Source: Natronohydrobacter sp.
GTDB lineage: Bacteria > Pseudomonadota > Alphaproteobacteria > Rhodobacterales > Rhodobacteraceae
DNA length: 43,438 nt
Assembly: GCA_007123015.1 (NCBI GenBank)
Contig: SKSL01000205.1
Location: 1-43,438, forward strand
Direction of reading: 5' to 3'
A program made the translations under genes and the position numbers. Shown here piece by piece: positions 16,116 to 24,232 of the stretch. Position 1 is the stretch's first letter; each line of letters begins with the position of its first letter. The notes under the pieces are model-generated. The model was not told where the DNA came from. It made no database searches and worked only from the letters and a program-made list of their open reading frames with translations.

Positions 16116-16484
16116 ATGGAGAAGCGTGTCCTGGTGATCGAGGATGAACCCAACATCTCGGAAGCCCTGCGTTTCATTCTGAAGCGCGAAGGCTGGCGGG
16201 TTGAGGTTTCGGCCGATGGGACAGCGATGCTGGGGCAGATGCAGGCCGATCCGCCTGATCTGTTGATCCTTGACCTGATGCTGCCAGGGCTGAGCGGATT
16301 CGATATCCTGAAATCGCTGCGGGCGCTTGATATGACGCGCGATCTGCCTGTGCTGATGCTGACCGCCAAGGGGCAGGGTGCGGATCGGGCGGAAGCCGAG
16401 CGGCTGGGCGTCACACGCTTCATGACCAAGCCTTTCGCCAATGCCGACGTCATTGCGGCGGTGCGCGAAATGACCGCACCATGA
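16116..16484 (+). CDS. Stand-alone receiver-domain response regulator
   Basis: This is a 122-aa CheY/DivK-like protein consisting only of a receiver domain. The acidic pair E9-D10, phosphoacceptor D53 (ILDLMLPG), T83 and K105 (FMTKPF) are all in place, so it should accept phosphate. It has no DNA-binding or enzymatic output domain and must signal by protein contact. The start at 16116 follows GGGAGGAGGAGA at good spacing; the open frame extends to 15999 without receiver-like sequence. Its stop overlaps the start of the next gene (ATGA), and the histidine kinase follows, so the kinase is its probable partner. Confidence 0.92.
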   Translation: MEKRVLVIEDEPNISEALRFILKREGWRVEVSADGTAMLGQMQADPPDLLILDLMLPGLSGFDILKSLRALDMTRDLPVLMLTAKGQGADRAEAERLGVTRFMTKPFANADVIAAVREMTAP

Positions 16485-16759
16485 GCACGTCGACGCCGCC
16501 GGAATTCCTGGCCCGCGGCAGCTACCGCATCCGCCGCCTGATGGATGCCGCGCGTCTGTTGCCGGTCTTTTGCTTCGTGCTGTTGATTTTGCCGCTTATG
16601 CGCGCCAGCCCCGAGACCGACGCCCCGCCGACGGCAAGCGAAAGCGTCTACTTGTTTCTTGTCTGGTTCGGGTCGATCCTTGCGGTGTTCCTGATCTCGC
16701 GCGGGCTGCGCCCTGCGCTTGAAAAACGCAAGGACGATCTGGCCAAATCAGAGGACTGA
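16481..16759 (+). CDS. Small two-helix membrane protein in a kinase operon
   Basis: This 92-aa protein has two hydrophobic segments (about residues 26-42 and 58-74), a basic stretch before the first helix and a charged C-terminal tail (LEKRKDDLAKSED). It overlaps the response regulator by four bases (ATGA) and ends five bases before the histidine kinase, so it is translated as part of the same operon. I do not recognise a family. Its position suggests a role next to the symporter-kinase, perhaps as an accessory subunit in the way small membrane proteins (DUF4212 type) accompany some SLC5 transporters. That is an inference from location and topology only. Confidence 0.8.
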   Translation: MSTSTPPEFLARGSYRIRRLMDAARLLPVFCFVLLILPLMRASPETDAPPTASESVYLFLVWFGSILAVFLISRGLRPALEKRKDDLAKSED

Positions 16760-16764
16760 ACGCG

Positions 16765-19494
16765 ATGTCCTTCAACATGCTGGTGCTGACCTGTCTGGCC
16801 TATGTGATCGTGCTCTTCGTCGTGGCCTCGGCGGCGGAACGTGCAGCATCGGAAGGGCGCGCAAGCTGGTTGCGCTCTCCCGTGATCTACACGCTCTCGC
16901 TCTCGGTCTATTGCACAGCCTGGACGTTTTACGGCGCTGTGGGATATGCGGCGCGCTCTGGTCTGGAATTCATGACGATCTATCTTGGCCCGACGCTGGT
17001 TTTCCTGGGCTGGTGGGTGACGCTGCGCAAGCTGGTGCGGATCGGGCGGGAAAACCGCGTGACCTCGATCGCGGATCTGATTTCAGCGCGCTACGGCAAG
17101 TCGAACCTTCTTGGTGTGATCGTGACCCTGCTGTGCATCGCCGCAGGCGCGCCCTACATCGCGCTGCAACTGCAGTCGATTTCGCAATCCTTCACAGTTT
17201 TTGTGACTGACCCGAGCGAGGTTGGCCTGACAGCCGATCCGACCCTGATCGCCTTCTGGACCGCCATCGGGCTTGCCTTTTTCACCATCGTTTTTGGCAC
17301 GCGCACGCTGGACGCGAATGAGCAGCATCCCGGTGTCGTGACCGCCATCGCGGTCGAAGCTGTGGTCAAGCTGCTTGCGCTGATCGCAGTCGGCGTGTTC
17401 GTGGTCTGGTTCGTGGCCACAGGGCCTGCGGATATCCTGTCCCGGATCGACGCGCAGGCCCTGCCGGAATGGCATATCCAGCCGGGACGCTGGACCGGAC
17501 TGATCCTGCTTTCGGCCATCGCCATCATCTGCCTGCCGCGCATGTTTCAGGTGACTGTGGTCGAAAACACCAATGACCAGCATCTTGCCACGGCAAGCTG
17601 GGCCTTTCCGCTCTATCTGTTCCTGATCAGCCTGTTCGTCTTGCCCATCGCTGTTGTCGGGCTGGAGCTGATGCCCGCTGGCAGTAACCCGGATATGTTC
17701 GTGCTGACCTTGCCGCTCTATCTGGGGCAGGACGGGCTGGCGCTGTTATCCTTTCTGGGCGGGTTTTCGGCCGCAACTTCGATGGTGATCGTGGCCTCGC
17801 TTGCTCTGGCGACAATGGTCTCCAATCATATTGTCGTGCCGCTCTGGCTGCGAGTGCGGTCTACGCGTAATCTCGATTCAGGGGATATGCGGTTGCTGGT
17901 GCTGTCTGTGCGGCGGCTCTCGATCTCGCTCGTACTGGCCCTGGGCTATTTTTATTACATCATCACGGGCGGGTCCGAGGCGCTCGCAGCCATCGGGCTG
18001 ATCGCCTTTGTGGGCGTGGCGCAGATGCTGCCCGCGCTGATCGGAGCGCTGTTCTGGCGCGGGGCCAGCCGGACCGGGGCGGCGCTGGGGCTGGTCACAG
18101 GCATGGCGCTTTGGGTCTATACGCTCTTCCTGCCCAGTTTCGGCCCGGGTGTGTTCCTGACCGCACAGGTGATGGAGGCCGGACCTTTCGGGATCGCATG
18201 GCTGCGGCCCTATGGCCTGTTCGGTCTGACCGCGCTGGACCCGCTGTTGCACGCGCTGTTCTGGTCGCTGTTTCTGAATGCGCTCGCCTTTTGTCTGGGG
18301 TCATTCCTAAGTTTCCCCAGCCCGATGGAGCGCGTGCAGGGTGCGCTTTTCGTCAATATCTACGAGCGCACAGGCCCCGCGCGCAGCTGGACCCGTCCTG
18401 TCGCCGAAGCCGAGGACCTGCTGCCCATCGCGCAGCGCATCCTGGGCGCCAGCGAGGCGCAGAGTTTCTTTCGCGCGCAGGCCGCCTTGCAGGGCAAACA
18501 GGGGTTCTTGCCCGATATCACCCCGGAATTTCTGGAAGCGCTGGAACTGAAGCTCTCGGGGTCAGTGGGCGCGGCCACAGCGCATGCGATGCTGGCGCAG
18601 AGTGTGGGCACGGCGGTGGTATCGGTCGAGGATCTGATGGCCGTGGCTTCGGAAACAGCGCAGATCATGGAATATTCCGCGCAGCTGGAAGCGAAATCCG
18701 AAGAGCTGACCCGCACGGCGCGTAAATTGCGCGAGGCCAATGAGATGTTGCAGAAACTCTCGGTGCAGAAGGACGCGTTTCTGAGCCAGATCAGCCATGA
18801 ATTGCGCACGCCCATGACTTCAATCCGGGCCTTTTCCGAGATCATGATGGACACGGATGCGATGTCACCCGAGGAGCGCACGCATTTCGCCCAGATCATC
18901 CATGATGAGTCGATCCGCTTGACGCGGCTTCTGGACGATCTGCTGGATCTGAGCGTGCTGGAACACGGGCAGGTGCAATTGAATGTCGCGCCAGTCGTGC
19001 TGCGCGAATTGATCGACAAGGCAGTCCGTGCGTCGAATTCAGTGCAGGCGGATCGCAAGTTTCGCATCCTGCGCGACCGTGACCCAGAGGCGCTTGAAAT
19101 CGTCACGGATGCCGGCCGTTTGACGCAGGTGTTCATCAATGTGCTGTCCAATGCGCGCAAATACTGCATGTCGGACGATCCGCAGATGCAGATCAAGGTC
19201 CGCCAGCGCAAAGGCATGGTCGAGGTCGATTTCATCGACAATGGAACTGGCATCCCGCGCGACAAGCAGGCGCTGATCTTCGAGAAATTCTCGCGCCTGA
19301 CCGATGAGATGCAGGCCGGGGGGGCCGGATTGGGTTTGGCGATTTGCCGCGAGATCATGCATAATCTGGGCGGTGATATTGCCTATGTGCCCGGGCAGGG
19401 TGGGGCTGCGTTCCGTGTCAGCTTCCCGCTGGTGCTGCAGCCGCGCGAGTCACAGTCGAAACCGGCGGAAGAGCAAACGGAAGCCGCAGAATAG
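16765..19494 (+). CDS. Histidine kinase with Na+/solute symporter (SLC5) sensor domain
   Basis: This 909-aa hybrid carries an N-terminal domain of about 13 membrane helices like PutP/SLC5 symporters (to about residue 520). A cytoplasmic linker (about 540-620) may correspond to the STAC domain of CbrA/CrbS kinases. A coiled-coil region and a full kinase core follow. The H-box is ISHELRTP with H678, the N-box NVLSNARKYC with N796, then DNGTG and GGAGLGLAI. There is no PAS and no fused receiver. Relatives (CbrA, CrbS) control carbon, amino acid and acetate use. The receiver protein encoded 281 bases upstream is the likely partner. Whether it transports anything cannot be told from sequence. Confidence 0.9.
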   Translation: MSFNMLVLTCLAYVIVLFVVASAAERAASEGRASWLRSPVIYTLSLSVYCTAWTFYGAVGYAARSGLEFMTIYLGPTLVFLGWWVTLRKLVRIGRENRVTSIADLISARYGKSNLLGVIVTLLCIAAGAPYIALQLQSISQSFTVFVTDPSEVGLTADPTLIAFWTAIGLAFFTIVFGTRTLDANEQHPGVVTAIAVEAVVKLLALIAVGVFVVWFVATGPADILSRIDAQALPEWHIQPGRWTGLILLSAIAIICLPRMFQVTVVENTNDQHLATASWAFPLYLFLISLFVLPIAVVGLELMPAGSNPDMFVLTLPLYLGQDGLALLSFLGGFSAATSMVIVASLALATMVSNHIVVPLWLRVRSTRNLDSGDMRLLVLSVRRLSISLVLALGYFYYIITGGSEALAAIGLIAFVGVAQMLPALIGALFWRGASRTGAALGLVTGMALWVYTLFLPSFGPGVFLTAQVMEAGPFGIAWLRPYGLFGLTALDPLLHALFWSLFLNALAFCLGSFLSFPSPMERVQGALFVNIYERTGPARSWTRPVAEAEDLLPIAQRILGASEAQSFFRAQAALQGKQGFLPDITPEFLEALELKLSGSVGAATAHAMLAQSVGTAVVSVEDLMAVASETAQIMEYSAQLEAKSEELTRTARKLREANEMLQKLSVQKDAFLSQISHELRTPMTSIRAFSEIMMDTDAMSPEERTHFAQIIHDESIRLTRLLDDLLDLSVLEHGQVQLNVAPVVLRELIDKAVRASNSVQADRKFRILRDRDPEALEIVTDAGRLTQVFINVLSNARKYCMSDDPQMQIKVRQRKGMVEVDFIDNGTGIPRDKQALIFEKFSRLTDEMQAGGAGLGLAICREIMHNLGGDIAYVPGQGGAAFRVSFPLVLQPRESQSKPAEEQTEAAE

Positions 19495-19622
19495 CGCCTG
19501 TGCTGCCCGGTTTTTCAGCGATTGAGGGAAATTTCTCAGCTACAAAATTTTACTAATTGATAAAAAATAAAAGGCGTGGTTTTCTGATCGTGATAAGAGC
19601 CAGTCATCAAAGGGCCAGCCAG

Positions 19623-20966
19623 ATGTCCAACAGTCCGACCACGTCCGGTATCGTCGCAGGTCGCCTTCACGCAGGCGATTATGCGCGTCATTTCGACGAT
19701 CTCTACCCTGATTATGATCCGCATGAAGCCATGGTGGCTGCAGATCGCTGTTACTTTTGCCATGATGCGCCCTGCATCACGGCCTGCCCGACCGCCATCG
19801 ACATTCCGCTCTTCATCCGTCAGATTCAGGCAGGTCAGCCCGAAGCAGCAGGCAAAACGATTTTCGACCAGAATATCCTCGGCGGTATGTGCGCCCGCGT
19901 CTGCCCGACCGAGACGCTTTGTGAAGGGGCCTGCGTGCGCGAGGCGGCCGAAGGCAAGCCGGTCGAGATCGGGCGCTTGCAGCGTTACGCGACCGACAAG
20001 CTGATCGCAAAGAATGCGCACCCGTTCACGCGGGCCGCGCCCACGGGCAAGCGTGTGGCGGTGGTGGGGGCCGGGCCTGCCGGGCTTGCCTGTGCGCACA
20101 GGCTTGCGCTGCATGGCCATGATGTGACGATCCTTGAGGCGCGTGAAAAGCCCGGAGGCCTGAACGAATACGGGATTGCGGCCTACAAGACGGCACATGA
20201 TTTCGCGCGGGCCGAAGTGGACTGGATCCTGCAGATCGGCGGGATCAGTTTGCAGCAGGGCTGGAAACTGGGTGTGGATGGCACGCTGGCAGATTTGCAG
20301 GCCGGGTTTGACGCCGTCTTCCTCGGGATCGGTCTTGCCGGGGTCAATGCGCTGGGCGTTGCGGGCGAGGATGCGCCGGGCGCGCGCGATGCGGTCGATT
20401 TCATTGCCGAGTTGCGCCAGACGGATGATCTGTCCACGCTGCCCATCGGGCGGCATGTGGTGGTGATCGGGGGCGGCATGACAGCGGTCGATGCCTCGGT
20501 GCAATCGAAGCTCTTGGGGGCCGAGCATGTGACGATGGTTTACCGTCGTGGGCGTGATCAGATGGGCGCGTCGGACTATGAGTTGCGCCACGCGGCCAAT
20601 GAAGGGGTGAAGATCATCACCAATGCGATGCCGGTGGCCGTGCATGCCAATGGCGCGCTGCGGGAAGTGGAATTCGCCTATACCCATCAGGGGCCGACGG
20701 GTCTGGAGCCCACGGGCGAGACCTTCCGGCTCAAAGCCGATCAGGTCTTCAAGGCCATCGGGCAGATGCTGGAGGGCGTGCCGGAAGGGATCGCGCTGGA
20801 CGGTCGCAAGCTGGCCGTGGACGCAGAGGGGCGGACAGCGCTGCCCGGTGTCTGGGCCGGGGGCGATTGCACGGGTGGGGGCGAGGATCTGACGGTCACA
20901 GCCGTCGCGCAGGGGCGCGATGCGGCAGAGAACATCCATGCAGCATTGATGGGGGAAGGTGCGTGA
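19623..20966 (+). CDS. preT: Dihydropyrimidine dehydrogenase FAD/NAD(P) subunit PreT
   Basis: PreT is the electron-input subunit of the bacterial dihydropyrimidine dehydrogenase that reduces uracil and thymine with NAD(P)H. The 447-aa protein has the N-terminal iron-sulfur region of the GltD/DPD type (CYFCHDAPCITACPT, then CARVCPTETLCEGAC). The FAD motif VVGAGPAGLACA and the second nucleotide motif VIGGGMTAVDAS follow, with a C-terminal GGDCTGGGEDLTV. The start at 19623 has AAGGG eight bases upstream; the frame extends to 19557 without family-like sequence. preA follows after 28 bases. The last codons and stop are formed by the left arm of a palindromic repeat (20958-20982). Confidence 0.94.
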   Translation: MSNSPTTSGIVAGRLHAGDYARHFDDLYPDYDPHEAMVAADRCYFCHDAPCITACPTAIDIPLFIRQIQAGQPEAAGKTIFDQNILGGMCARVCPTETLCEGACVREAAEGKPVEIGRLQRYATDKLIAKNAHPFTRAAPTGKRVAVVGAGPAGLACAHRLALHGHDVTILEAREKPGGLNEYGIAAYKTAHDFARAEVDWILQIGGISLQQGWKLGVDGTLADLQAGFDAVFLGIGLAGVNALGVAGEDAPGARDAVDFIAELRQTDDLSTLPIGRHVVVIGGGMTAVDASVQSKLLGAEHVTMVYRRGRDQMGASDYELRHAANEGVKIITNAMPVAVHANGALREVEFAYTHQGPTGLEPTGETFRLKADQVFKAIGQMLEGVPEGIALDGRKLAVDAEGRTALPGVWAGGDCTGGGEDLTVTAVAQGRDAAENIHAALMGEGA

Positions 20967-20982
20967 CAAGCACGCACCCTAC
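20958..20982. repeat. GGTGCGTG/CACGCACC palindromic repeat, copy 1
   Basis: Perfect 8-bp arms (20958-20965 and 20971-20978) flank a five-base loop and are followed by CTAC. The left arm overlaps the last codons and stop of preT. Related copies lie at 25474 and 33613. Confidence 0.8.
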
Positions 20983-20994
20983 GGAGTGAGCATA

Positions 20995-22296
20995 ATGGCA
21001 AATCTGACGACGAATTTCATCGGCATCAAATCCCCCAACCCCTATTGGCTGGCCTCTGCCCCGCCGACCGACAAGGAATACAATGTCGTGCGCGCCTTCA
21101 AGGCAGGCTGGGGCGGGGTGGTCTGGAAGACGCTGGGCGCTGAAGGCCCGCCCATCGTCAATGTGAACGGCCCGCGCTATGGTGCGGTCTGGGGCGCGGA
21201 CCGGCGGCTGCTTGGGCTGAACAATATCGAGCTGATCACCGACCGCCCGCTGGAGGTGAACCTGCGCGAGATCAAGCAGGTAAAGCGCGATTGGCCCGAC
21301 CGGGCGATGGTGGTCAGCCTGATGGTGCCCTGCGACGAGGAGTCGTGGAAAGCGATCCTGAAACATGTCGAGGATACTGAAGCCGACGGGGTCGAGCTGA
21401 ATTTCGGTTGTCCGCATGGGATGAGTGAGCGTGGCATGGGCTCGGCTGTGGGGCAGGTGCCGGAATATATCGAGATGGTCACGCGTTGGGTGAAGCAGCA
21501 TTCGCGCATGCCCTGCATCGTGAAGCTGACGCCGAATATTGCCGATATCCGCAAACCGGCTGAGGCCGCGAAGCGAGGCGGCGCGGATGCCGTCAGTCTG
21601 ATCAATACGATCAATTCGATCACCAGCGTGAATCTGGATACCTTTAGCCCAGAGCCGATGATCGACGGCAAGGGTGCCCATGGCGGCTATTGCGGCCCGG
21701 CTGTGAAGCCGATTGCGCTGAACATGGTTTCGGAAATCGCGCGCTCGCCTGAAACGCAGGGCCTGCCGATCAGCGGGATCGGGGGCGTGACGACCTGGCG
21801 CGATGCAGCGGAATTCCTGGCGCTTGGTGCAGGGAACGTGCAGGTCTGCACAGCGGCCATGACCTACGGGTTCGGGATCATCAAGGAACTGACAGCGGGT
21901 CTGTCGCAATACATGGACGAGAAGGGCTTTACATCAGTTGATGATCTGGTGGGCCGCGCGGTTCCGAATGTTACCGACTGGCAGTATCTGAACCTGAATT
22001 ACGTCACCAAGGCCCGGATCAATCAGGATCTGTGTATTTCCTGCGGGCGCTGTTATGCGGCCTGCGAGGATACCTCGCATCAGGCGATTTCCATGTCGCC
22101 GGATCGCAAGTTCGAGGTGATTGACGAGGAATGCGTCGCCTGCAATCTGTGCGTGAATGTCTGCCCGGTTCAGGATTGCATCACCATGGAGCCGATGGTC
22201 AAGGGCAGCACTGATCCGCGCACCGGCGAAACCGTCAGCGATTATGCTAACTGGACCACACATCCCAACAACCCGATGGCCAAGGCCGCCGAGTAG
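20995..22296 (+). CDS. preA: Dihydropyrimidine dehydrogenase catalytic subunit PreA
   Basis: PreA carries the FMN site where uracil or thymine is reduced to the dihydro form. The 433-aa protein begins with a dihydroorotate-dehydrogenase-like barrel (NFIGIKSPNPYWLASAPPT, ELNFGCPHGMSERGMGSA with the catalytic cysteine region, PCIVKLTPN, ISGIGGV). It ends with a ferredoxin-type pair of 4Fe-4S motifs, CISCGRCYAACE and CVACNLCVNVCP. The start at 20995 has GGAGTGA upstream. With PreT it forms the two-subunit enzyme. The stop codon directly abuts the stop of the convergent rutR gene with no base between them. Confidence 0.95.
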   Translation: MANLTTNFIGIKSPNPYWLASAPPTDKEYNVVRAFKAGWGGVVWKTLGAEGPPIVNVNGPRYGAVWGADRRLLGLNNIELITDRPLEVNLREIKQVKRDWPDRAMVVSLMVPCDEESWKAILKHVEDTEADGVELNFGCPHGMSERGMGSAVGQVPEYIEMVTRWVKQHSRMPCIVKLTPNIADIRKPAEAAKRGGADAVSLINTINSITSVNLDTFSPEPMIDGKGAHGGYCGPAVKPIALNMVSEIARSPETQGLPISGIGGVTTWRDAAEFLALGAGNVQVCTAAMTYGFGIIKELTAGLSQYMDEKGFTSVDDLVGRAVPNVTDWQYLNLNYVTKARINQDLCISCGRCYAACEDTSHQAISMSPDRKFEVIDEECVACNLCVNVCPVQDCITMEPMVKGSTDPRTGETVSDYANWTTHPNNPMAKAAE

Positions 22297-22893
22297 TCAC
22301 GGGGCCAGCAGACGGGCGTAGAGGTGGTTCAGAAATCCCTCTGCGCCTTCGAGCGGGTCGTGGTCATCGCCTCGGATCATGCCGATCTGGGCTGCGAAAT
22401 CTGCATAATGCTGGGTCAGTGCCCAGATCGAGAAGATCAGATGATAGGGATCGACCGGGGCAATCCGCCCTGCGTCGATCCAGCCCTGCAAGAGTTGCAC
22501 CTTGTCCTCGACCAGCAGGCGCAGATCGTTGCGGATGAAACTCTCGATGCGCGGGGCACCTTGCAGGATTTCATTGGCAAAGAGGCGGCTCTCGCGCGGA
22601 TAGGCGCGGGCCATATCGAGCTTGCGGCGCATGTAGCCGAGAATCTCGTCGCGCGGCACGCCATCGGGGTCGATCATGCGCAGCGGCGCAAGCCAGGTGT
22701 CGAGCAGATCCGTCAGAAGTGCTGCGTGGATCGCTTCCTTGCTGTCGAAATAATAGAGCAGATTGGGTTTCGACAGTCCGGCTTCTGTCGCGATCTGATC
22801 CAGCGTCGCACCGCGAAAGCCGTGATTCGAAAACACTTCGAGCGCCGCTTCAAAGATGCGCTTGCGATTCGCTCTCTGGATACGGGTATTCAT
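22297..22893 (-). CDS. rutR: TetR-family pyrimidine regulator RutR
   Basis: RutR is a TetR-type repressor that senses uracil (or thymine) and controls pyrimidine catabolism. The 198-aa protein has the N-terminal HTH (FEAALEVFSNHGFRGATLDQIATEAGLSK, with NLLYYFDSKEAIHAALL) and a C-terminal domain of the YcdC/RutR type. The start at 22893 has GAAGGG upstream; longer frames add a basic non-homologous leader. It lies between preTA and the rest of the pyrimidine locus. A sequence matching the RutR consensus TTGACCA-N2-TGGTCAA is found at 24189-24204, strongly supporting the name. No such site is seen before rutR or preT. Confidence 0.88.
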   Translation of the reverse strand: MNTRIQRANRKRIFEAALEVFSNHGFRGATLDQIATEAGLSKPNLLYYFDSKEAIHAALLTDLLDTWLAPLRMIDPDGVPRDEILGYMRRKLDMARAYPRESRLFANEILQGAPRIESFIRNDLRLLVEDKVQLLQGWIDAGRIAPVDPYHLIFSIWALTQHYADFAAQIGMIRGDDHDPLEGAEGFLNHLYARLLAP

Positions 22894-22984
22894 CGCGGCC
22901 CTTCGCCTGCTCTGCCATCCTGTCCCCATATCGCTGCAAGGCGCAGGGCGGTCAAGCGCGCTGCTCCGCAAGTTGTGAAGCAAG

Positions 22985-23008
22985 CTCTGCTGGGATGGCC
23001 CGGCAGAG
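22985..23008. promoter_or_regulatory. Hairpin upstream of the serine hydrolase gene
   Basis: CTCTGCTGGG (22985-22994) pairs with CCCGGCAGAG (22999-23008), ten pairs with one G-T wobble and a four-base loop. It lies between divergent rutR and the hydrolase gene, just before a TATAAA (23018-23023) that may be a -10 box. It could be an operator; no T-tract follows. Confidence 0.4.
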
Positions 23009-23052
23009 CGGGCTAGGTATAAATGGGTTCAAGGATGAGAGGACGCGCAAAG

Positions 23053-24102
23053 ATGACGCAACGCGCTGGATCAACGCGCCCTGTGGTCCCGCTGTCGCGG
23101 CGCAAGCTCATGGTGGGGGGTGCAGCGGCAGTGGGTTTCAAGGCGCTCGGGCCGGGGTCCGTGACGGCAGGCGGGCTCTGGGACAGCGCCGTGCAGAGAG
23201 CGGGAGCCCTTGAGCAGTTGCGCGCGTTGGTCATCGCGAAAGATGGCGAGATCGTTTTCGCCGAGGCGTTTCGCGGTCCGGCCCTGACCCGCGCAGTGAA
23301 TGTCAAATCTGTGTCCAAGACCATCGTGGCCGCTGTCACCGGTGCGGCCATCGACCGGGGCACTGTGCCGGGGATCACGGCGACCTTGGGCGAGGTGGCA
23401 CCTGATCTGATCCCCACCAGTGCCGATCCGCGGGTGGCCGGGCTGACGCTCGAGCATCTGGTGACGATGCAGGCGGGACTTGAGCGCACATCGGGCGCGA
23501 ATTACGGGCCTTGGGTGGCCAGCCGCAACTGGGTCACTGACGCATTGTCGCGGCCGTTCGTGGCCGAACCGGGGCGCGGGATGCTCTACTCAACCGGCAG
23601 CTTTCACATTCTGGGGGCTGCGCTCAGTCGCGCGACAGGTGAAAGCCTGCTGTCGCTCACCCGCACCTGGCTGGGCCAGCCCTTGGGCATGGATGTGCCC
23701 GCATGGACGCGCGATCCGCAAGGGTTTTTTCTGGGTGGCAATGAAATGGCCTTCGCACCGCTGGATCTGATCCGCTTTGCCGAAATGACCCGGCTGGGCG
23801 GGACCTGGCAGGATCGGCGCGTGTTGAGCAAAGACTGGCTGCGCGCAGCAGCAGAGCCGCGCACGCGGTCGAATTTCTCGGGTCTGGCCTATGGTTATGG
23901 CTGGTTTCTGGGGCAGGCAGACCGCACCGATTATCTGATGGCGCGGGGCTTTGGCGGGCAGGTGGTCGTCGTCGCGCCCGAGCGGGGATTGAGCTTAGTG
24001 ATCACTTCTGATCCGACGCGCCCGGCGCGCAGTGATGGTCATTTCGGCGATCTGCGCCGCCTGATCGAGCATGATCTTCTGCCCGCCGCGCGGGCAGTCT
24101 GA
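23053..24102 (+). CDS. Tat-exported serine hydrolase, class C beta-lactamase fold
   Basis: The 349-aa protein belongs to the beta-lactamase/PBP-like serine hydrolases. It has a twin-arginine signal (LSRRKLMVGGAAAVGF), the S-x-x-K nucleophile motif S86-V-S-K89, a Y-S-T element in GMLYSTGSFH at the place of Y-x-N, and a C-terminal GFGGQ at the place of the K-T-G/H-x-G motif. The substrate is unknown; family members include esterases, amidases and peptidases. The start is set at 23053 because a TATAAA at 23018-23023 would put the ATG at 23023 inside the promoter. It sits inside the pyrimidine locus, but no step of the pathway requires it. Confidence 0.82.
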   Translation: MTQRAGSTRPVVPLSRRKLMVGGAAAVGFKALGPGSVTAGGLWDSAVQRAGALEQLRALVIAKDGEIVFAEAFRGPALTRAVNVKSVSKTIVAAVTGAAIDRGTVPGITATLGEVAPDLIPTSADPRVAGLTLEHLVTMQAGLERTSGANYGPWVASRNWVTDALSRPFVAEPGRGMLYSTGSFHILGAALSRATGESLLSLTRTWLGQPLGMDVPAWTRDPQGFFLGGNEMAFAPLDLIRFAEMTRLGGTWQDRRVLSKDWLRAAAEPRTRSNFSGLAYGYGWFLGQADRTDYLMARGFGGQVVVVAPERGLSLVITSDPTRPARSDGHFGDLRRLIEHDLLPAARAV

Positions 24103-24155
24103 CCCGGACAGGATCGGATTTCAGGGCTGATCTGCGCTGGCGGTCCAAATCGCTG

Positions 24156-24183
24156 TTGACCACCTGCAACAGGTGTGTAGCTT
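24156..24183 (+). promoter_or_regulatory. Candidate promoter of the hydantoinase-transporter operon
   Basis: TTGACC (24156-24161) and TAGCTT (24178-24183) are separated by 16 bases. The spacer contains a perfect inverted repeat, CACCTG-CAA-CAGGTG (24161-24175). Transcription would begin within the RutR-type palindrome at 24189-24204, so repressor binding there would block initiation. Confidence 0.5.
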
Positions 24184-24188
24184 CATGT

Positions 24189-24204
24189 TTGACCAGTTGG
24201 TCAA
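24189..24204. promoter_or_regulatory. RutR operator
   Basis: TTGACCAGTTGGTCAA is an exact match to the RutR consensus TTGACCA-N2-TGGTCAA described in Escherichia coli. It lies 28 bases upstream of the GTG start of the M20 amidohydrolase, at the expected transcription start, which fits repression relieved by uracil. Confidence 0.85.
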
Positions 24205-24232
24205 GACCACAAGATCCAACCGGGAGGGCCAT

